From assembly GCA_937906355.1 (NCBI GenBank), contig CALCWF010000119.1, positions 1 through 18,257 of the forward strand: DNA of 18,257 nt, in the 5' to 3' direction. The DNA comes from an uncultured Rickettsiales bacterium. GTDB taxonomy: Bacteria > Pseudomonadota > Alphaproteobacteria > Rickettsiales > Deianiraeaceae. The notes below the pieces were generated by a model. The model was given only the letters and a program-made list of their open reading frames with translations, was not told the origin of the DNA and did no database searches. Below, in pieces: positions 8,044-15,479 of the stretch (the stretch's first letter is position 1; every line of letters starts with the position of its first letter). A program made the position numbers and the translations under genes.

Positions 8044-8601
8044 ATGAATAATAAAAAATTTCTTATAAGAAAGATAAAATCATATTTCGAAATAGAAAAA
8101 AATGATGTTATATTTACAATAGGAATAGCTTTTATAATATGTTTAATTGACCTATTTACAAAGCACATCGTATTCTCTTCTCAAGAAGAATATATTTATG
8201 TATGTCCGCTTTTAAATATACTAAAGGTTAGAAACTATGGTGTCAGTTTCGGACTCTTTTCAAATGGAGCAAAGACTACAACTTGTATCATTCTAATTCT
8301 TGACATCATCATTACAGTGTACTTGTTTCATACGTTAAAAAGAAAATACGATTATAGTCATCCGTTTCTTTTTAAAACTTCAATTGCACTTCCAATAGGT
8401 GGCGCGTTAGGCAATTTTTTTGATAGATTGTATTACGGTAGCGTAAGAGACTTCATAGACGTTCACTTGAATGATTATCATTGGCCTTGCTTCAATGTCG
8501 CAGATGTATCTGTTTGCGTCGGACTGGCACTACTGATAATTTGCGAATTATTTTGTAATAACAATTTTTGCAACAACAATCACAGAATTAGCTCACGGTA
8601 G
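8044..8601 (+). CDS. lspA: Lipoprotein signal peptidase II
   Basis: This is the inner-membrane aspartyl protease that cleaves prolipoprotein signal peptides, so it would process the lipoprotein encoded at 5655-6455. It shows the family signatures NYGVSFGLF, GGALGNFFDR with Asp127, VRDFIDV, and FNVADVSVCVG with Asp154; the two aspartates are the catalytic pair. Four hydrophobic segments are visible. I use ATG 8044 (185 residues). The frame stays open back to a TTG at 7990, but those 18 residues are not membrane-like and not typical. Length is slightly above the usual 160-170 because of the charged N-terminal tail. Confidence 0.93.
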   Translation: MNNKKFLIRKIKSYFEIEKNDVIFTIGIAFIICLIDLFTKHIVFSSQEEYIYVCPLLNILKVRNYGVSFGLFSNGAKTTTCIILILDIIITVYLFHTLKRKYDYSHPFLFKTSIALPIGGALGNFFDRLYYGSVRDFIDVHLNDYHWPCFNVADVSVCVGLALLIICELFCNNNFCNNNHRISSR

Positions 8602-8652
8602 AGAAATATAAGTCGTTTTTTGAAAAATCGTCTAAAAGTAATCTTTGAAAAG

Positions 8653-8714
8653 TATCGTCTCTCTAAATGTATCGTCTCTAAATGTAGAGTCTACAAATGT
8701 AGAGTTTCCAAGGG
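8653..8714 (+). repeat. Degenerate 15-17-bp tandem repeats in the lspA-aspS spacer
   Basis: Four consecutive units run TATCGTCTCTCTAAATG, TATCGTCTCTAAATG, TAGAGTCTACAAATG and TAGAGTTTCCAAGGG (8653-8669, 8670-8684, 8685-8699, 8700-8714). The first two differ only by an extra CT. They lie in a 232-base spacer with no convincing gene. They could come from slippage or be a decayed short coding repeat; one open frame reads them as SKCIV/SKCRV/YKCRV/SKGIL. Confidence 0.65.
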
Positions 8715-8833
8715 CATTCTAAATGAGTTATCAAGAAATTTTCTTCAAGTCAAAATTGACGAAATAGAAAGAATAAAAACATTGCAAATTACAAATATCT
8801 CTATTTGCTTTGAATTGTCATGAGTGATCTATC

Positions 8834-10639
8834 ATGAGTAATTATTATAGAACACATAATTGCGGTGAGTTATCTGATAAAAATGTCGGAGACAGTGTCA
8901 TTTTGTCTGGTTGGATAGATACAAAAAGAGATCATGGTGGAGTTCTCTTCATCGATCTGAGAGATAATTATGGATTCGTGCAAATAGTTGCAGACGAGGC
9001 GAAGTGTAAGATTGACAATTTAGACGTTCTTGCCCGGGCACACAACGAAAGTGTTATTCGTATTGAAGGTAAAGTACTTGAAAGATCGGAAGAAACGAAA
9101 AATCCAAATATAAAAAATGGAAATATTGAGGTTTTGATTAGCAAATTCGAGATATTATCAAACGCAGATACATTGCCATTTCAAGTCAATGAAGACGATG
9201 GATGTAATGAGGACGTTAGATTAAAGTATCGCTTTCTTGACCTGAGAAAAGAAAAGCTACATAAAACGATTCTACTTCGTTCACAGGTAATCTCCTATCT
9301 TCGAGAAAGCATGATTAAAATCGGTTTTACAGAATTTCAAACACCTATTTTGACGGCCTCTTCGCCAGAAGGCGCAAGAGACTTTCTAGTCCCAAGTCGT
9401 CTCCACAAAGGAAAGTTTTATGCCTTGCCACAGGCTCCGCAACAATTCAAGCAACTTTTAATGGTTGCCGGATTTGATAAGTATTTTCAAATCGCTCCAT
9501 GCTTCAGAGATGAAGATCCTCGTGCAGATCGTTCGCCGGGAGAGTTCTATCAATTAGACATAGAGATGTCATTCGTAGAACAAGAGGACGTACTATCGAC
9601 GCTGGAGCCAATAATGAAAAGTACTTTCAATAAATTCGCCCCGGAGGGTAGCGTAATTTGCGACGATTTCAAACGTATTAAATATAAGGATGCAATGCTG
9701 AAATATGGTAGCGATAAGCCAGATCTCCGTATTCCTATAATAAACGTCGATGCAACGGATATATTCAAAGGAAGCAACTTTAAGGCCTTTTCGGATGCCA
9801 TTGATAAAGGACGCGTAGTCCGCGGAATTCCTGTCAACAATATAGGACAACAATCACGTAGTTTCTACGACGGAATGATCGATTTTGCAATTAAAAACGG
9901 TGCTAAGGGACTTGGCTATATAGTCTTTGAAAACGGCGAGGCAAAAGGACCGGTTGCAAAGTTCTTAGATAACGACAGATTAGAAAAGATCAAAAAACTA
10001 TTTCAAAACAGCAGAAAGGAGAATGAAATAAATTCAATTTTCTTCTCTTGCGACAAAGAAGATAATGCAAACAAATTTGCCGGATTAGCTCGTAAAGAGT
10101 TAGGAAAGAGACTAAATCTAATTGACGAGAATCGCTATGAGTTCTGCTGGATAGTCGACTTTCCATATTTCGAGTGGAATGAAGAAGAGAAGAAAATCGA
10201 TTTTTCACACAATCCGTTCTCGAAGCCAAAATGCGACGTCGACTTTTTGAAAAAAGCAAGCAAAGAGGAACTATTGAGTCTCGAGGCAAATCAATACGAT
10301 CTAGTTTGCAATGGATATGAGCTTTCAAGTGGTGCAATAAGAAATGCAAATATAGAGTTAATGTATGAATCTTTCAAGATAGCAGGCTATTCAAGAGAGA
10401 CAGTTGACGAAAAATTTGGCGGTATGATAAAAGCATTCAAGTTTGGTGTTCCACCACATGGTGGTCTTGCACCAGGTGTTGATCGTATAATGATGTTATT
10501 GACGAGAACTGACAATATTCGCGACGTTATAGCTTTTCCAAAGAACGGTAAAGCGGAAGATCTTCTTATGAATGCACCTGACTACGTATCAGAACAACAA
10601 TTGAAAGATCTTGGAATTAAGGTTGTCGAGAATGAATAA
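8834..10639 (+). CDS. aspS: Aspartyl-tRNA synthetase, bacterial type (possibly non-discriminating)
   Basis: This 601-residue class II synthetase charges tRNA(Asp), and perhaps tRNA(Asn), with aspartate. In order it has an N-terminal OB-fold anticodon domain (VILSGWIDTKRDHGGVLFIDLRD), class II motif 2 (CFRDEDPRADRSPGEFYQLDIEMSF, near residue 225), the bacterial GAD insertion (about 290-420), and motif 3 (GVPPHGGLAPGVDR, near 540). Length is normal for bacterial AspRS. His34 in RDHGG occupies the place of Pseudomonas His31, linked to relaxed tRNA specificity. The second specificity position reads Glu rather than Gly by my alignment. With gatC nearby, a non-discriminating enzyme is plausible but not shown. 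Confidence 0.97.
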   Translation: MSNYYRTHNCGELSDKNVGDSVILSGWIDTKRDHGGVLFIDLRDNYGFVQIVADEAKCKIDNLDVLARAHNESVIRIEGKVLERSEETKNPNIKNGNIEVLISKFEILSNADTLPFQVNEDDGCNEDVRLKYRFLDLRKEKLHKTILLRSQVISYLRESMIKIGFTEFQTPILTASSPEGARDFLVPSRLHKGKFYALPQAPQQFKQLLMVAGFDKYFQIAPCFRDEDPRADRSPGEFYQLDIEMSFVEQEDVLSTLEPIMKSTFNKFAPEGSVICDDFKRIKYKDAMLKYGSDKPDLRIPIINVDATDIFKGSNFKAFSDAIDKGRVVRGIPVNNIGQQSRSFYDGMIDFAIKNGAKGLGYIVFENGEAKGPVAKFLDNDRLEKIKKLFQNSRKENEINSIFFSCDKEDNANKFAGLARKELGKRLNLIDENRYEFCWIVDFPYFEWNEEEKKIDFSHNPFSKPKCDVDFLKKASKEELLSLEANQYDLVCNGYELSSGAIRNANIELMYESFKIAGYSRETVDEKFGGMIKAFKFGVPPHGGLAPGVDRIMMLLTRTDNIRDVIAFPKNGKAEDLLMNAPDYVSEQQLKDLGIKVVENE

Positions 10640-10697
10640 TTCTAATAAATAATCTCTAATAAAATAATCTATATTTCTTTTCTTATTGCAATATTAG

Positions 10698-11585
10698 TTA
10701 ATGAATTCTACTTTTTTTGTCATATATAGATATAAGAGTGCATTTTTTGTAGGTAGAAAGGTTTTTATACGTACATGTGTAATGGAAAAAATCTTTATAA
10801 GAAGATAAGTCTACCTTATTACCATTGGCTTTTTTTATCAACCTCGTTACATAATCGGCAACTTCGATACAAACATTTTGTTCGCTATCCGCCACGCTAC
10901 AGAAACTTTTTACAAGTTGACCATATCCACCGTATTCTTTGTATTTACTGTTTTTTTCATGATTTTCAATCAAAATTGATATTCTTAACTTATCTGCCTC
11001 TTTTGATTTATCCTTTTTTGTACGATTTTCATCCATAATTATTGCAAATCTCGTGGATATTTTTTTTATTCCGCTGTTTTGTGTTTCACTTTTTTGTGTT
11101 TCACTTTTTTTTTGAAATTCGTGCAATTTGCTGGTGCAAAAAAAACTTGCCGTATCAACACATTTGGAAAAACACGAGCAATCTTTGTTTTCTTCGGCTA
11201 TAAAATACGACTCATTTTCTTTTTTAGAAAATTTGAATTTAATCTTATAATCTTCTGCTTTTGGAGTATACAGGCAACCAACGAATTTTATTTTATCTTT
11301 AAAAGAATTATTTAACAAATCCTTCAATTTTTCATAAAACTCTGTCTTTTTTTTATTTTCCCCGTTCTTTATTTCGCCTTCAATCTTACACTCTTTTTTT
11401 AGTTTATTTACTTCTTTCTCAAAAGCTTCAACATAGCAATATTCAATTATAAAACCAGCAATTATATAATAATTATATTCACTTTTTCTATCGGGTCTAC
11501 CGGCACTTTCATCTAAGAACAAATAGTATAAATGAAAATCGTTTCTATTATTAATTACTCTCTCTCTCTCTCTCTCTTCTTGCAT
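10698..11585 (-). CDS. DUF3800 domain protein, with dinucleotide repeat behind its start codon
   Basis: This 295-residue protein matches DUF3800: an N-terminal YYLFLDES block (Asp25, Glu26, Ser27), a following YYIIAGFII strand, a central IIMDENRTKKDK, and a C-terminal CIEVADYVTRLIKK block. The family is predicted to have an RNase H-like fold and is common near restriction-modification and other defence genes; no activity is firmly established. The start at ATG 11585 is followed at once by (AG)10 encoding EERERER. No ATG lies in frame between the tract and the DES motif, so expression depends on tract length. It is convergent with aspS and divergent from metG. CpG is about half as frequent as in aspS by hand count, which fits acquisition from elsewhere. 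Confidence 0.8.
   Translation of the reverse strand: MQEERERERVINNRNDFHLYYLFLDESAGRPDRKSEYNYYIIAGFIIEYCYVEAFEKEVNKLKKECKIEGEIKNGENKKKTEFYEKLKDLLNNSFKDKIKFVGCLYTPKAEDYKIKFKFSKKENESYFIAEENKDCSCFSKCVDTASFFCTSKLHEFQKKSETQKSETQNSGIKKISTRFAIIMDENRTKKDKSKEADKLRISILIENHEKNSKYKEYGGYGQLVKSFCSVADSEQNVCIEVADYVTRLIKKANGNKVDLSSYKDFFHYTCTYKNLSTYKKCTLISIYDKKSRIH
11558..11577. repeat. (CT)10 simple repeat, candidate phase-variation tract at the DUF3800 start
   Basis: Ten perfect CT units on the plus strand read as (AG)10 in the coding strand, 8 bases after the start of the ATG. With 10 units the frame continues into the full protein. With 9 units it reads to TAA after 10 residues, and with 11 units it reads straight into TAA. 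The sequence behind the tract (TAATTAATAATAG) holds a stop in each of the two wrong frames. Confidence 0.85.
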
Positions 11586-11676
11586 AAATTATTTTTCTTT
11601 TATTGTAACTAACTTTATAGTATATAGAATAAATTTTCTCATTTCAATACCTTATCAAAAATATTTTTTGAAATTT

Positions 11677-11684
11677 ATTATAAT
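11677..11684. promoter_or_regulatory. Overlapping -10 candidates for metG (+) and DUF3800 (-)
   Basis: The palindrome ATTATAAT gives a consensus TATAAT on both strands (11679-11684 plus, 11677-11682 minus). It lies 50 bases before the metG ATG and about 90 before the DUF3800 start. I find no good -35 at the usual distance on either strand, so the call rests on the hexamer and its position. Confidence 0.35.
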
Positions 11685-11718
11685 AGCTTCAATATTGCAA
11701 TACAATTGCTATTGATGT

Positions 11719-11735
11719 TTCAATTGTTAATTGAA
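11719..11735 (+). promoter_or_regulatory. Perfect hairpin touching the metG start codon
   Basis: TTCAATT (11719-11725) and AATTGAA (11729-11735) form a 7-bp stem with loop GTT, and its last base is the A of the metG ATG. In mRNA this would cover the normal ribosome-binding position. The stem is AT-rich and weak. Confidence 0.35.
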
Positions 11736-13354
11736 TGAAAAAAGATGATGAGAAAAGAGACATCTATATAACGACGCCAATTTACTACGTCAATGGAGAA
11801 CCGCACATAGGACATTTTTATACAAGTCTATCGTGCGATATTCTTATAAGACTTTATCAAAAGCATGGATACAATGTAAGATATCTAACCGGCACAGATG
11901 AGCATGGACAAAAAGTTCAACAAAGTGCAATAAAAAAAGGAGTTTCACCAAAAGAATTTTGTGACGCAGTGTCTGCGAAATTTCGTCAAATGTATATAGA
12001 TTTTAAATTAATTCAAGCAGAAAATAACTTTAATAACAACGCAAGCTTCATAAGAACGACGGACGAAAAGCATGTTAAGTTCGTGCAAAATGTTTGGAAA
12101 AAAATAGAGGCTAATGGATGGATTTATAAAGGAACATATAAAGGTTGGTATTCTTGGAGAGACGAATGTTTTTATACGGAAAAGGAGCTTATAGATGGAA
12201 AAGCTCCAAGTGGTGCAGAAGTTGAGTTTAGAGAAGAAGAATGCTATTTCTTTCGTCTGTCCGAATTTCAAGAAGCTTTATATAGAATGTATAAAGATAA
12301 TGCAAACGGCGATAATGAAAAAGATAATAACGATGATAATAATTCAAACAACAAGCAACGTCTTTTGTCGCCAAAAAGCTCACTGTCGGAAGTATTAGCT
12401 TTTTTGGAACCAAGAGATGACAATAAATTAAACGATTTATGCATCTCTCGTTTGAAGAGTGTTTTCGACTGGGGTATCGAGGTTCCGTCTGATAAAAATC
12501 ATACTATTTACGTATGGCTCGATGCACTATTTAATTACTTTTCGGCACTGCACGACGATAATGCAGAAGATAGCAACAATGAATTTAAATCGTTTTGGGA
12601 GAACGGCTTCCCGATTCATTTAATGGGTAAAGAAATTGTCCGTTTCCACGCTATTTACTGGCCAGCACTCATATATGGTTTTTATAAAAAAAATGGAGAT
12701 ATAAATATCGACGAACTAAAACGCCTCTCTCCAAAGCAAATTTTTGCACACGGTTGGTGGGTAAAAGATGGCGAAAAAATGTCGAAATCAATTGGCAATG
12801 TCGTTAGTTCATACAATGAAATTATGTGGCTTGAAGATTTAGGTATACAACGCGACGTTGCGATAGATTATTTTAGATTCTTCCTGGTGTCAGCTACTTC
12901 GTTCGGCAACGATGCCGACTATTCTAGAAAACGACTCATTGAATGTATTAACGCGCATCTTGTTAATAACTTAGGAAATCTAGTTCAAAGAGTTTCGTCG
13001 ATGCTCGTCAAAAATTTTCCGGAAGAGTGTCGTAGCATTAACAAGGATTTCAAGAAAATGACCTTCGACAAAGAAATTAGAGATATAAATTTTACAAATA
13101 TTATTCACGAAATTTTTGCAAAATCAACGTTATTAAACCAAGAATTCGACTCATCGTCTCCATGGACTTTGATAAAAGGAAACAACGATGATAGACAAAA
13201 AGCCTTTTCCATATTGTCGTCTCTGATTCCACGAATCGCAAGCATCGTCGATGCACTTGGGCCATTCTGTCCGCACATCTCGTGCGAACTAATGAAAAAT
13301 TTACTTCTAGAATCGATGCCAGCTATCGTGTGTAATCGTATAAAAGAGAAGTAA
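11735..13354 (+). CDS. metG: Methionyl-tRNA synthetase
   Basis: This 539-residue class I synthetase charges tRNA(Met). It has the HIGH site as PHIGH (residues 23-27), the TGTDEHGQKV block, the YKGWYSWRDECFY block of the connective domain, IYVWLDALFNYF, HLMGKEIVRFHAIYWPA, and KMSKS at 348-352. The helical anticodon domain with FSSPW-like SSSPWTL follows. There is no C-terminal tRNA-binding EMAP domain, and the zinc-knuckle cysteines of the E. coli type are absent, as in the short MetRS form. An unusual Asp/Asn-rich insert of about 20 residues lies at about 188-208. The ATG overlaps the end of a 17-base dyad and has no clear Shine-Dalgarno site. Only 17 bases separate its end from the convergent symporter gene. 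Confidence 0.96.
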   Translation: MKKDDEKRDIYITTPIYYVNGEPHIGHFYTSLSCDILIRLYQKHGYNVRYLTGTDEHGQKVQQSAIKKGVSPKEFCDAVSAKFRQMYIDFKLIQAENNFNNNASFIRTTDEKHVKFVQNVWKKIEANGWIYKGTYKGWYSWRDECFYTEKELIDGKAPSGAEVEFREEECYFFRLSEFQEALYRMYKDNANGDNEKDNNDDNNSNNKQRLLSPKSSLSEVLAFLEPRDDNKLNDLCISRLKSVFDWGIEVPSDKNHTIYVWLDALFNYFSALHDDNAEDSNNEFKSFWENGFPIHLMGKEIVRFHAIYWPALIYGFYKKNGDINIDELKRLSPKQIFAHGWWVKDGEKMSKSIGNVVSSYNEIMWLEDLGIQRDVAIDYFRFFLVSATSFGNDADYSRKRLIECINAHLVNNLGNLVQRVSSMLVKNFPEECRSINKDFKKMTFDKEIRDINFTNIIHEIFAKSTLLNQEFDSSSPWTLIKGNNDDRQKAFSILSSLIPRIASIVDALGPFCPHISCELMKNLLLESMPAIVCNRIKEK

Positions 13355-13371
13355 TTATAATAGCAATATTT

Positions 13372-14769
13372 TTACTCTTTACTCTTTCTTGTCTCTCTAA
13401 TGATTATCTTTGACATCATTACGAGAGCAATAATATTAGGAATCGTTGTCGATAAATTTAACACATCCGCAACATCGAGAATTATAGAAAAATCATTGAC
13501 AGTTCCGCAAAGAAAATACGAAACAAACAATAATGTATGATATATTATAACTCTCTTTTTACCAAATAGACTCGCAAATTGTTTCGTGCCATAATAAGCC
13601 CAAGCTACTGCCGTAGTTATACCAAACATAGGAATAATTATTAAAGTTAAATACTTCATCATTGGATGCACGCTTATAAACGCATTAATTATATTATCAG
13701 TTCCACTGGAACCCGTTAAATAAGAATTAGAAACAAGCACTATCATTCCAGAACATAAACAAACGACAACAACAGAAATGATCGGAGTTATCATCGAAAT
13801 TATAGCCTCCTTTCTGCTATCCTTATTTGAAGAATTTGCGTGAATTATTGCCCCAGAGCCCATGCCACTTTCATTGCAAAAAAAAGCTCTCTGAACGCCC
13901 ATTATCATTGATCCTAATATACCTCCATTCACTGCACGAAAGGTAAAAGCATCAGAGAAAATAGACTGCACAGCCGGCATTATATTATGTCTATGAGCTA
14001 CAAGTATCGCAATCGTTGATAAAACATACAACAATATCACTAATGGCACAACTCTTTGATTAAACTTAGCGACTCTTGATATCCCCTTTACAGCAACTGA
14101 AATAACAATCGAGGCAACACAAAAAGCTATTAATGGAGTATAATCTTTCATTACTGGAAAAATATGCGTTATAATCTGAACTGACTGATTGACCTGCAAA
14201 GAACAGAACGTAGAAAGACACGTCATGAGTGCATAAGAAAGTGCTACGATTTTGCCAATCTTCTTTATGCCGTAAAGACTAAAAATTCGTGAAATATACA
14301 CCTGAGGACCGCCATCATATCCAACGGCTTTTCCGTTCAAAAAAACCTTTCTACGAAACTTATGACCGCACATTACTTCTGCATATCGAATTGATGTCGA
14401 CAAAAAACCCGCAACAATAAGCCAAAATATAGTTCCCGGACCTCCTATCGCAACGGCACCAGCTAATCCGGCAATACTACCTATATCACTCGCACCGGCT
14501 ATCGCCGATAAAACAATACTCTTACTCGAAACGGTTCCTTCTTGTTTATTTACCCTCTTCTTGCCCTTGATGAATAAAATAATAGACTGCGGAAGACGAC
14601 GAAAATTAATAAAATTAGTTATTGCAGCAAAATATATAGATGCAAATAATAGCCAAAAAATCAAAAACGGCATCGATGCTTTATCCGTCCAAAATAACAC
14701 ATCGAAAAATAGTATACTATTTCCTATATCTGAAATTTTCTGAAAAATCGCATCCGAAAATATATTCAT
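13372..14769 (-). CDS. Sodium:alanine (AGCS family) symporter
   Basis: This 465-residue polytopic inner-membrane protein has about 10-11 hydrophobic segments. Family signatures include FINFRRLPQSI after the first segments, AIGGPGTIFWLIVAGFLST followed by RYAEVMCGHKFR, YDGGPQVYISRIF, and CNESGMGSGAIIHANSS (about residues 297-313), the counterpart of the NE-GLGS signature. It would import alanine or glycine with sodium, useful to an organism that takes amino acids from a host. Length is normal. The start ATG at 14769 follows a -35 TTGACA with a weak -10 on the minus strand. It converges on metG with a 17-base gap that leaves no room for a large terminator. Confidence 0.9.
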   Translation of the reverse strand: MNIFSDAIFQKISDIGNSILFFDVLFWTDKASMPFLIFWLLFASIYFAAITNFINFRRLPQSIILFIKGKKRVNKQEGTVSSKSIVLSAIAGASDIGSIAGLAGAVAIGGPGTIFWLIVAGFLSTSIRYAEVMCGHKFRRKVFLNGKAVGYDGGPQVYISRIFSLYGIKKIGKIVALSYALMTCLSTFCSLQVNQSVQIITHIFPVMKDYTPLIAFCVASIVISVAVKGISRVAKFNQRVVPLVILLYVLSTIAILVAHRHNIMPAVQSIFSDAFTFRAVNGGILGSMIMGVQRAFFCNESGMGSGAIIHANSSNKDSRKEAIISMITPIISVVVVCLCSGMIVLVSNSYLTGSSGTDNIINAFISVHPMMKYLTLIIIPMFGITTAVAWAYYGTKQFASLFGKKRVIIYHTLLFVSYFLCGTVNDFSIILDVADVLNLSTTIPNIIALVMMSKIIIRETRKSKE

Positions 14770-14816
14770 ATTAGAATACTACTGCAATGATTATCTATTG
14801 AATTCTTATTTTCAAT

Positions 14817-14845
14817 AATTAATAAGTCCAAACAGCTATTGTCAA
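14817..14845 (-). promoter_or_regulatory. Sigma-70-like promoter of the symporter gene
   Basis: On the minus strand a perfect -35 TTGACA occupies 14845-14840. A -10-like ATTAAT or TTAATT follows after 16-17 bases (14823-14817). It is about 50 bases upstream of the symporter ATG at 14769. Confidence 0.45.
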
Positions 14846-14955
14846 CAAACTAAAAAAACGCTTAATATTTTAAATGTTTTCATTTCAAATAACAAGAATA
14901 ATTGTTGCAAAAAGCAAAACACACACCTCGTTGCCTTCCGCAATAAAAGTATCTT

Positions 14956-14974
14956 TCTATATATTTTATATAGA
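14956..14974 (+). promoter_or_regulatory. Perfect dyad before the small phage-type gene
   Basis: TCTATATA (14956-14963) and TATATAGA (14967-14974) form an 8-bp AT-only-core stem around TTT, ending 17 bases before the ATG at 14992. It could be an operator or leader hairpin. Confidence 0.35.
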
Positions 14975-14991
14975 TAAGTATTATTTGTCAT

Positions 14992-15357
14992 ATGAATACA
15001 TTAGAAAGCGAAATACTGTCATATTCTTCATATTCACAAAATATAAAAGAACATATAACAGAAACAGACGTCAACTGTTCTTACTACGGAAATTATGCAG
15101 ACTATATCTCCGATGAATACGTCTATATAGGCGGTGAGATTGCCCTCTGGCGTGCAGTTCTGTTGCAATCGTTTATAGATCTAAAATCAAAATCAAAGAA
15201 AAAGCGTAATCAACCATTCAAGAAAGAAGCATACAACTGGTTCACAAAAAAAGAAAACGAAAACGACGTAAGAGAAGTATGCTCGTATGCCGACTACGAT
15301 TATAGAACGATAAAAACAATAGCAGACGAAATAATCGCAGAAAATTTCAGCAGGTAG
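14992..15357 (+). CDS. Small phage-type conserved protein
   Basis: This 121-residue soluble protein has no signal peptide or membrane segment. The stretch from about residue 47 (GEIALWRAVLLQSFIDL) through KKEAYNWFTKK to VREVCSYADYDYRTIKTIADEII has the pattern LWRAV-LQ---D------A--WF------VC--A------I, which I recognise from small proteins of alphaproteobacterial prophages and phage-like loci, often near terminase or packaging genes. I know of no demonstrated function. Residues 1-45 are Tyr-rich and have no recognised domain. No other phage gene is nearby. The ATG at 14992 is preferred over upstream frames because it precedes the conserved block and follows a dyad. It may be a prophage remnant that arrived with the restriction-modification gene 122 bases downstream. 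Confidence 0.55.
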   Translation: MNTLESEILSYSSYSQNIKEHITETDVNCSYYGNYADYISDEYVYIGGEIALWRAVLLQSFIDLKSKSKKKRNQPFKKEAYNWFTKKENENDVREVCSYADYDYRTIKTIADEIIAENFSR

Positions 15358-15444
15358 CATCACTAGTCTAACAAACAAGACGGCAACCATACAATCAATA
15401 TGTCTCACACGCTCATCTCAATTAGATTTCGAAAAAATCTTTAC

Positions 15445-15476
15445 TTTTAAAATGTTTTCAATTTAGAAATAAAGGA
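15445..15476 (+). promoter_or_regulatory. Conserved upstream box and Shine-Dalgarno site of the restriction-modification gene
   Basis: CTTTTAAAATGTTTTCA at 15444-15460 resembles TATTTTAAATGTTTTCA at 14866-14882 upstream of the small phage-type gene. AAAGGA (15471-15476) sits 3 bases before the ATG at 15480, one of the clearer ribosome sites in the window. Confidence 0.4.
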
Positions 15477-15479
15477 TCT

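Larger units (their letters stand above)
10684..11702. repeat. 12-bp inverted repeat pair flanking the DUF3800 gene
   Basis: TATTGCAATATT at 10684-10695 is the exact reverse complement of AATATTGCAATA at 11691-11702. The pair brackets the DUF3800 gene: the left copy is just beyond its stop and the right copy lies 106 bases upstream of its start. It may mark the ends of an inserted cassette, or be coincidental in AT-rich DNA. No target duplication was recognised. Confidence 0.35.

Noticed and set aside
8620..8823. 67-codon plus-strand open frame in the lspA-aspS spacer
   Set aside because: It starts with TTG, has no ribosome site, and its pentamer-like SKCIV/SKCRV pattern is explained by tandem DNA repeats. 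No family recognised.
14874..15116. 80-codon plus-strand frame overlapping the small phage-type gene
   Set aside because: It shares DNA with the conserved frame from 14992 and shows no conserved pattern of its own.
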